Positions 61,656-64,000 of a DNA stretch of 64,000 bases are shown here, one piece after another. The notes under the pieces were generated by a model. It saw nothing but the letters and a program-made list of their open reading frames with translations. It did not search any database and was not told the origin of the DNA. How positions within the stretch are numbered: position 1 is the first letter of the stretch; each line of letters begins with the position of its first letter. The DNA comes from DATHBD01 sp035296325 (GTDB lineage: Bacteria; Actinomycetota; Actinomycetes; Mycobacteriales; Micromonosporaceae), in assembly GCA_035296325.1 (NCBI GenBank), contig DATHBD010000002.1, forward strand, positions 67,082 to 131,081, written 5' to 3'. Position numbers and translations under genes: made by a program.

Positions 61656-61904
61656 GTGCTCGTCCTTACCCGACGGCCCGGTGAGAGTGTGATGGTCAAC
61701 GACGACGTCGTCGTCACCGTGCTCGACGTACGTGGCGATGTGGTGCGGCTGGGCATCAAGGCACCTCGCAGCATTCAGGTGCACCGCGAAGAGGTCTACC
61801 GGGAGCTGCAGCGGGTCAACCGGGAAGCGGCCGCCCCGAGCGACCATGCCGTGCAGGCGCTGAGTCGGACGCTGCGCCCGGCCCCCGGTGGCGCGCCGGA
61901 GTGA
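61656..61904 (+). CDS. csrA: CsrA carbon-storage/translation regulator
   Basis: An 82-residue CsrA: MLVLTRRPGESVMVNDDVVVTVLDV with the RNA-binding strand 1 and VRLGIKAPRSIQVHREEVY with the strand-5 Arg. The C-terminus is about 20 residues longer than usual. In flagellated bacteria CsrA represses flagellin translation and is antagonised by FliW, usually the neighbour; no fliW is present here. GTG 61656 follows GAGGGAG. Confidence 0.92.
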   Translation: MLVLTRRPGESVMVNDDVVVTVLDVRGDVVRLGIKAPRSIQVHREEVYRELQRVNREAAAPSDHAVQALSRTLRPAPGGAPE

Positions 61905-61932
61905 TCGTCGGCGCGCCACCGGGCCGTGCGGC

Positions 61933-62793
61933 CTACCGGACGTCGTACTGGTAGAGGTTGTAGCTCTGCATGACGCGCTGCACATTCGCGGTGTAGGTGG
62001 GGCTGGTGGCGTACCCGGCCTTGTGCACCTCGGCGAGGAACTGGTTCGGATTGCGGGTGTGCGCGAACGCGGGCCGGTACCGGGGCGCGGTGCCGAGCAG
62101 CCGGCCGTGGTCCCGGAACGAGGCCCCGACTGAGGCGTACGTACGGAAGGAAGCCTCGGTCGGCGAGCACACCCCGGCGGCGTCGCACTCGTGCGTCCGG
62201 TACACGTGGCAGCCGTTGGCGAACGGGCCCTGGCCGAAGCACTTCATGCCGAAGTAGTTGTTGTGCCTGGCCGCCAGGCCACTGCGGCCCCACCCCGACT
62301 CCAGGATCGCCTGGGCGATCGTGACCGAGGCGGGCACCTTCCACTCACGCTGACTGCGCCGCGCCGGCGCCACGGACGAGCGGATGAATTGGGCCCGGCT
62401 CGCGGCGCTGATCGGGCCGGTGGCCGGCGGCGGTGCCGGTGCCGCCGCGGGCGGTGATCCGGCGCACGCGTCGATCCGCCCCGCCACCACATAGGCGTGC
62501 GAGATGTAGCTGCCGCTGGTCAGTCGGTTCCACTGGGTGGTGCCGCGCACCGCGCCCCGCACGTACTGGCCGGTTACCGAGCAGGCGATCTGCACCCGGT
62601 CACCGTTGCGCAGCTTGGCGACGACGCCGCTGGTGCTGGACGGCCCGGTGCGTACGTGAAGTGATCCGCTGACCTGGATGGTCGCCGGTGCGACGGCAGC
62701 GTGGGCGGTCCCGCTCATGCCGGCGAGCGCGGCGCCGGTGGTGCCGAGGGCGAGCAACGGGCTGACGACCAGGTGTCGGGTGAAACCGAGCAT
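61933..62793 (-). CDS. secreted SH3b-glucosaminidase (FlgJ-like, GH73)
   Basis: A peptidoglycan hydrolase of 286 residues: signal peptide (about 1-32), an SH3b domain (about 35-110, GSLHVRTGPSSTSGVVAKL), a Pro/Ala linker and a GH73 glucosaminidase domain (about 130-286). The latter has VTIAQAILESGWGRSGLAARHNNYFGMKC with the catalytic Glu. The domain resembles FlgJ, the rod-hole-making enzyme of flagella, but stand-alone secreted GH73 enzymes are common. GGGAGG precedes ATG 62793. Confidence 0.88.
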   Translation of the reverse strand: MLGFTRHLVVSPLLALGTTGAALAGMSGTAHAAVAPATIQVSGSLHVRTGPSSTSGVVAKLRNGDRVQIACSVTGQYVRGAVRGTTQWNRLTSGSYISHAYVVAGRIDACAGSPPAAAPAPPPATGPISAASRAQFIRSSVAPARRSQREWKVPASVTIAQAILESGWGRSGLAARHNNYFGMKCFGQGPFANGCHVYRTHECDAAGVCSPTEASFRTYASVGASFRDHGRLLGTAPRYRPAFAHTRNPNQFLAEVHKAGYATSPTYTANVQRVMQSYNLYQYDVR

Positions 62794-62912
62794 TGCCTTG
62801 CCTCCCAGAGATTGTGCGTGGTGTGGGACGGGCGTCGAATTCGGACAGACGGAACAGGACGGGCGCACTCCCGGCACGGTCTGCCGGTGATCACAGGGGG
62901 AATGGACAAGGG

Positions 62913-63767
62913 CTAGCCGGTGCTGTGCTTCCGGGTGCCGTAGCGCTGCTGCAGGAGGCGGTAGTCGCCGAGGCCCAGACCGCGGTATGCCGTCGAGCAC
63001 TCGGGCAGGCCGTCGCTCATCGTGAGGTGGCCGTGCTCGGCGTACGCGACGTGGCCCAGGCCGTACACGTGGCCGAATTCGTGGGTCAGGGTGCTTTCCA
63101 GGTCCCACCGGGCGGTGCACCCGGCGGACGCGGTGAGGAAGAATGCGCCGTCGCTGGCGTCGACCAGGATGTCGGCTTCCACACTGCGCCCGTCGCGCTT
63201 GTCCGGCAGCCACCAGACACAGGTGACCGCGAGGGTGCCGGCGGGCAGGGCGCCGAAGGACACCACGCTGCTTCCGTCGCGCTGCCCGCAACGACCGTCA
63301 CCGGTGACGCCGGCCACCCGGTCGGTGGCGCCGTGGAATCGCTGCTGGACGGCGAGCGTCTCGGCCAGGCCGCAGTCATTGCGGCCGGCGGCGACGGTCA
63401 CCGCGCCGCTGCGGACCGCGTCCGTGACGGCGGACGGCGTGCCGAGGTAGGCCGGAATGGTGGCCTTGTTGATGCGCCAGTGGACCGGCTTGTGCCACCG
63501 CATGCCGAGCCAACTGCCGGCGTCATCGCCGCACCGGGCAGTCAGTGCCTCTGCCCGCGTACCGGGCCCGGTGACCGGCCGCGGTACGACCGGGTTCCAG
63601 GTCCCCTCCGGTCCGAAGGCTGGTGCGTAGGCGCCGTTCAGGTGGAGCGCCGTGCCCCGCGGCACGTTCGGGGCGGGGGAGAGGGAAAGCACCCAGGCAG
63701 CGAGCGTGGCACCCAACGCGAGCACGGTGACGCGTCGGCGGTACACCCGATATGAGGCTTTTTCCAC
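62913..63767 (-). CDS. secreted matrixin-type zinc metalloprotease
   Basis: A 284-residue exported protease: N-terminal signal-anchor (about 10-38), Cys-rich pro region and a metzincin site STLTHEFGHVYGLGHVAY (HExxHxxGxxH) followed by LTMSDGLPEC, the Met-turn. ADILVDASDGAF is the conserved strand before the zinc helix. Substrates are extracellular proteins. GTG 63767 has GGAGA upstream. Confidence 0.87.
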   Translation of the reverse strand: MEKASYRVYRRRVTVLALGATLAAWVLSLSPAPNVPRGTALHLNGAYAPAFGPEGTWNPVVPRPVTGPGTRAEALTARCGDDAGSWLGMRWHKPVHWRINKATIPAYLGTPSAVTDAVRSGAVTVAAGRNDCGLAETLAVQQRFHGATDRVAGVTGDGRCGQRDGSSVVSFGALPAGTLAVTCVWWLPDKRDGRSVEADILVDASDGAFFLTASAGCTARWDLESTLTHEFGHVYGLGHVAYAEHGHLTMSDGLPECSTAYRGLGLGDYRLLQQRYGTRKHSTG

Positions 63768-63864
63768 ACCACCGATTCTCCGTGCCGGGCGCATCGAGCG
63801 GGTGAAAACGGCTCAAATGCGGGCTGACCTCGTATTGCTCCTGGTGTCCCACCGGTCCTCGGCG

Positions 63865-64000
63865 TCAGTTGCCGCGGCCCTTGTTGTAGTGGTCCGTGAT
63901 CGTGGCGAGGGGCAGAACGGTGCTGTAGATGGCGACCTCGTCGATGGTGCCGTTGAAGAACTGCGAGGTGCCGGCCCTGCTTCCGATGTACATCTTCTGG
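63865..64000 (-). CDS. LamG/concanavalin-like domain protein, C-terminal end only
   Basis: The last 44 residues of a protein whose start lies beyond the window. The sequence MYIGSRAGTSQFFNGTIDEV then AIYSTVLPLATITDHYN matches the final strands of a LamG/concanavalin-A-like domain, commonly the C-terminal module of secreted actinomycete glycosidases. The stop is TGA at 63865-63867. Confidence 0.75.
   Translation of the reverse strand, partial: QKMYIGSRAGTSQFFNGTIDEVAIYSTVLPLATITDHYNKGRGN

Overview
The window is about 70% G+C, densely packed and full of GTG starts, overlapping stop/start codons and secreted carbohydrate-active enzymes. It comes from a filamentous actinomycete. The remnant FliA-FlgN-FlgL-CsrA flagellar locus, the xyloglucan/pectin enzymes and the ALF-repeat proteins point to the Micromonosporaceae, most likely Micromonospora or a close relative. 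The genus is an inference from gene content; no rRNA is present.

Layout. 0.1-13.9 kb: secreted GH74 xyloglucanase with a ricin-type lectin, a small ricin-B lectin, a Tat-exported amidase with a small AtzG-like partner, an aldo/keto reductase, a phosphatase, an SDR, a DUF2231-Rieske protein, an MFS exporter, a CBM2-rhamnogalacturonan acetylesterase and an SMP-30 lactonase-like protein. 14.0-19.3 kb: one tightly overlapping signalling operon with stressosome parts (RsbR-like PAS-PAS-STAS, RsbS, RsbT), an RsbX/SpoIIE-type phosphatase fused to a kinase-like ATPase domain, and a hybrid histidine kinase. 19.4-30.9 kb: mixed housekeeping and signalling genes, including a GHKL-ATPase/HExxH fusion, a PadR-HAAS pair, a LacI-sensor diguanylate cyclase, a DosR/DevR-type regulator beside an Acg-like nitroreductase, an ADP-ribosylglycohydrolase and a CPT-like kinase.

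30.9-41.6 kb: four exported paralogous ALF-repeat proteins with different C-terminal modules (tandem beta-sandwich, FG-GAP propeller, short coil, and a 1437-residue coiled-coil/HINT/toxin polyprotein), followed directly by a candidate immunity gene. This polymorphic-toxin island is the strongest candidate for an undescribed system.

42.2-48.3 kb: a secreted beta-helix protein; a complete PQQ biosynthesis operon pqqA-pqqC-pqqDE-pqqB, whose 43-codon pqqA is too short for usual gene calling; and a DUF4038 (GH140-like) glycosidase. 48.6-57.1 kb: an FAD monooxygenase with a divergent TetR regulator, a tRNA-Lys(CTT), a hemerythrin, a GAF-ANTAR regulator with a phosphoesterase, a phosphoribosyltransferase, an HldE-C-type cytidylyl/adenylyltransferase and a HAD phosphatase. 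57.3-64 kb: a pseudo-receiver, a MOSC protein, and an eroded flagellar locus (FliA-type sigma factor, FlgN, an N-terminally truncated FlgL, CsrA; no FlgK or FliW), then an SH3b-glucosaminidase, a matrixin-type protease and the end of a LamG protein. No rRNA, CRISPR array, intact insertion sequence or phage was seen.
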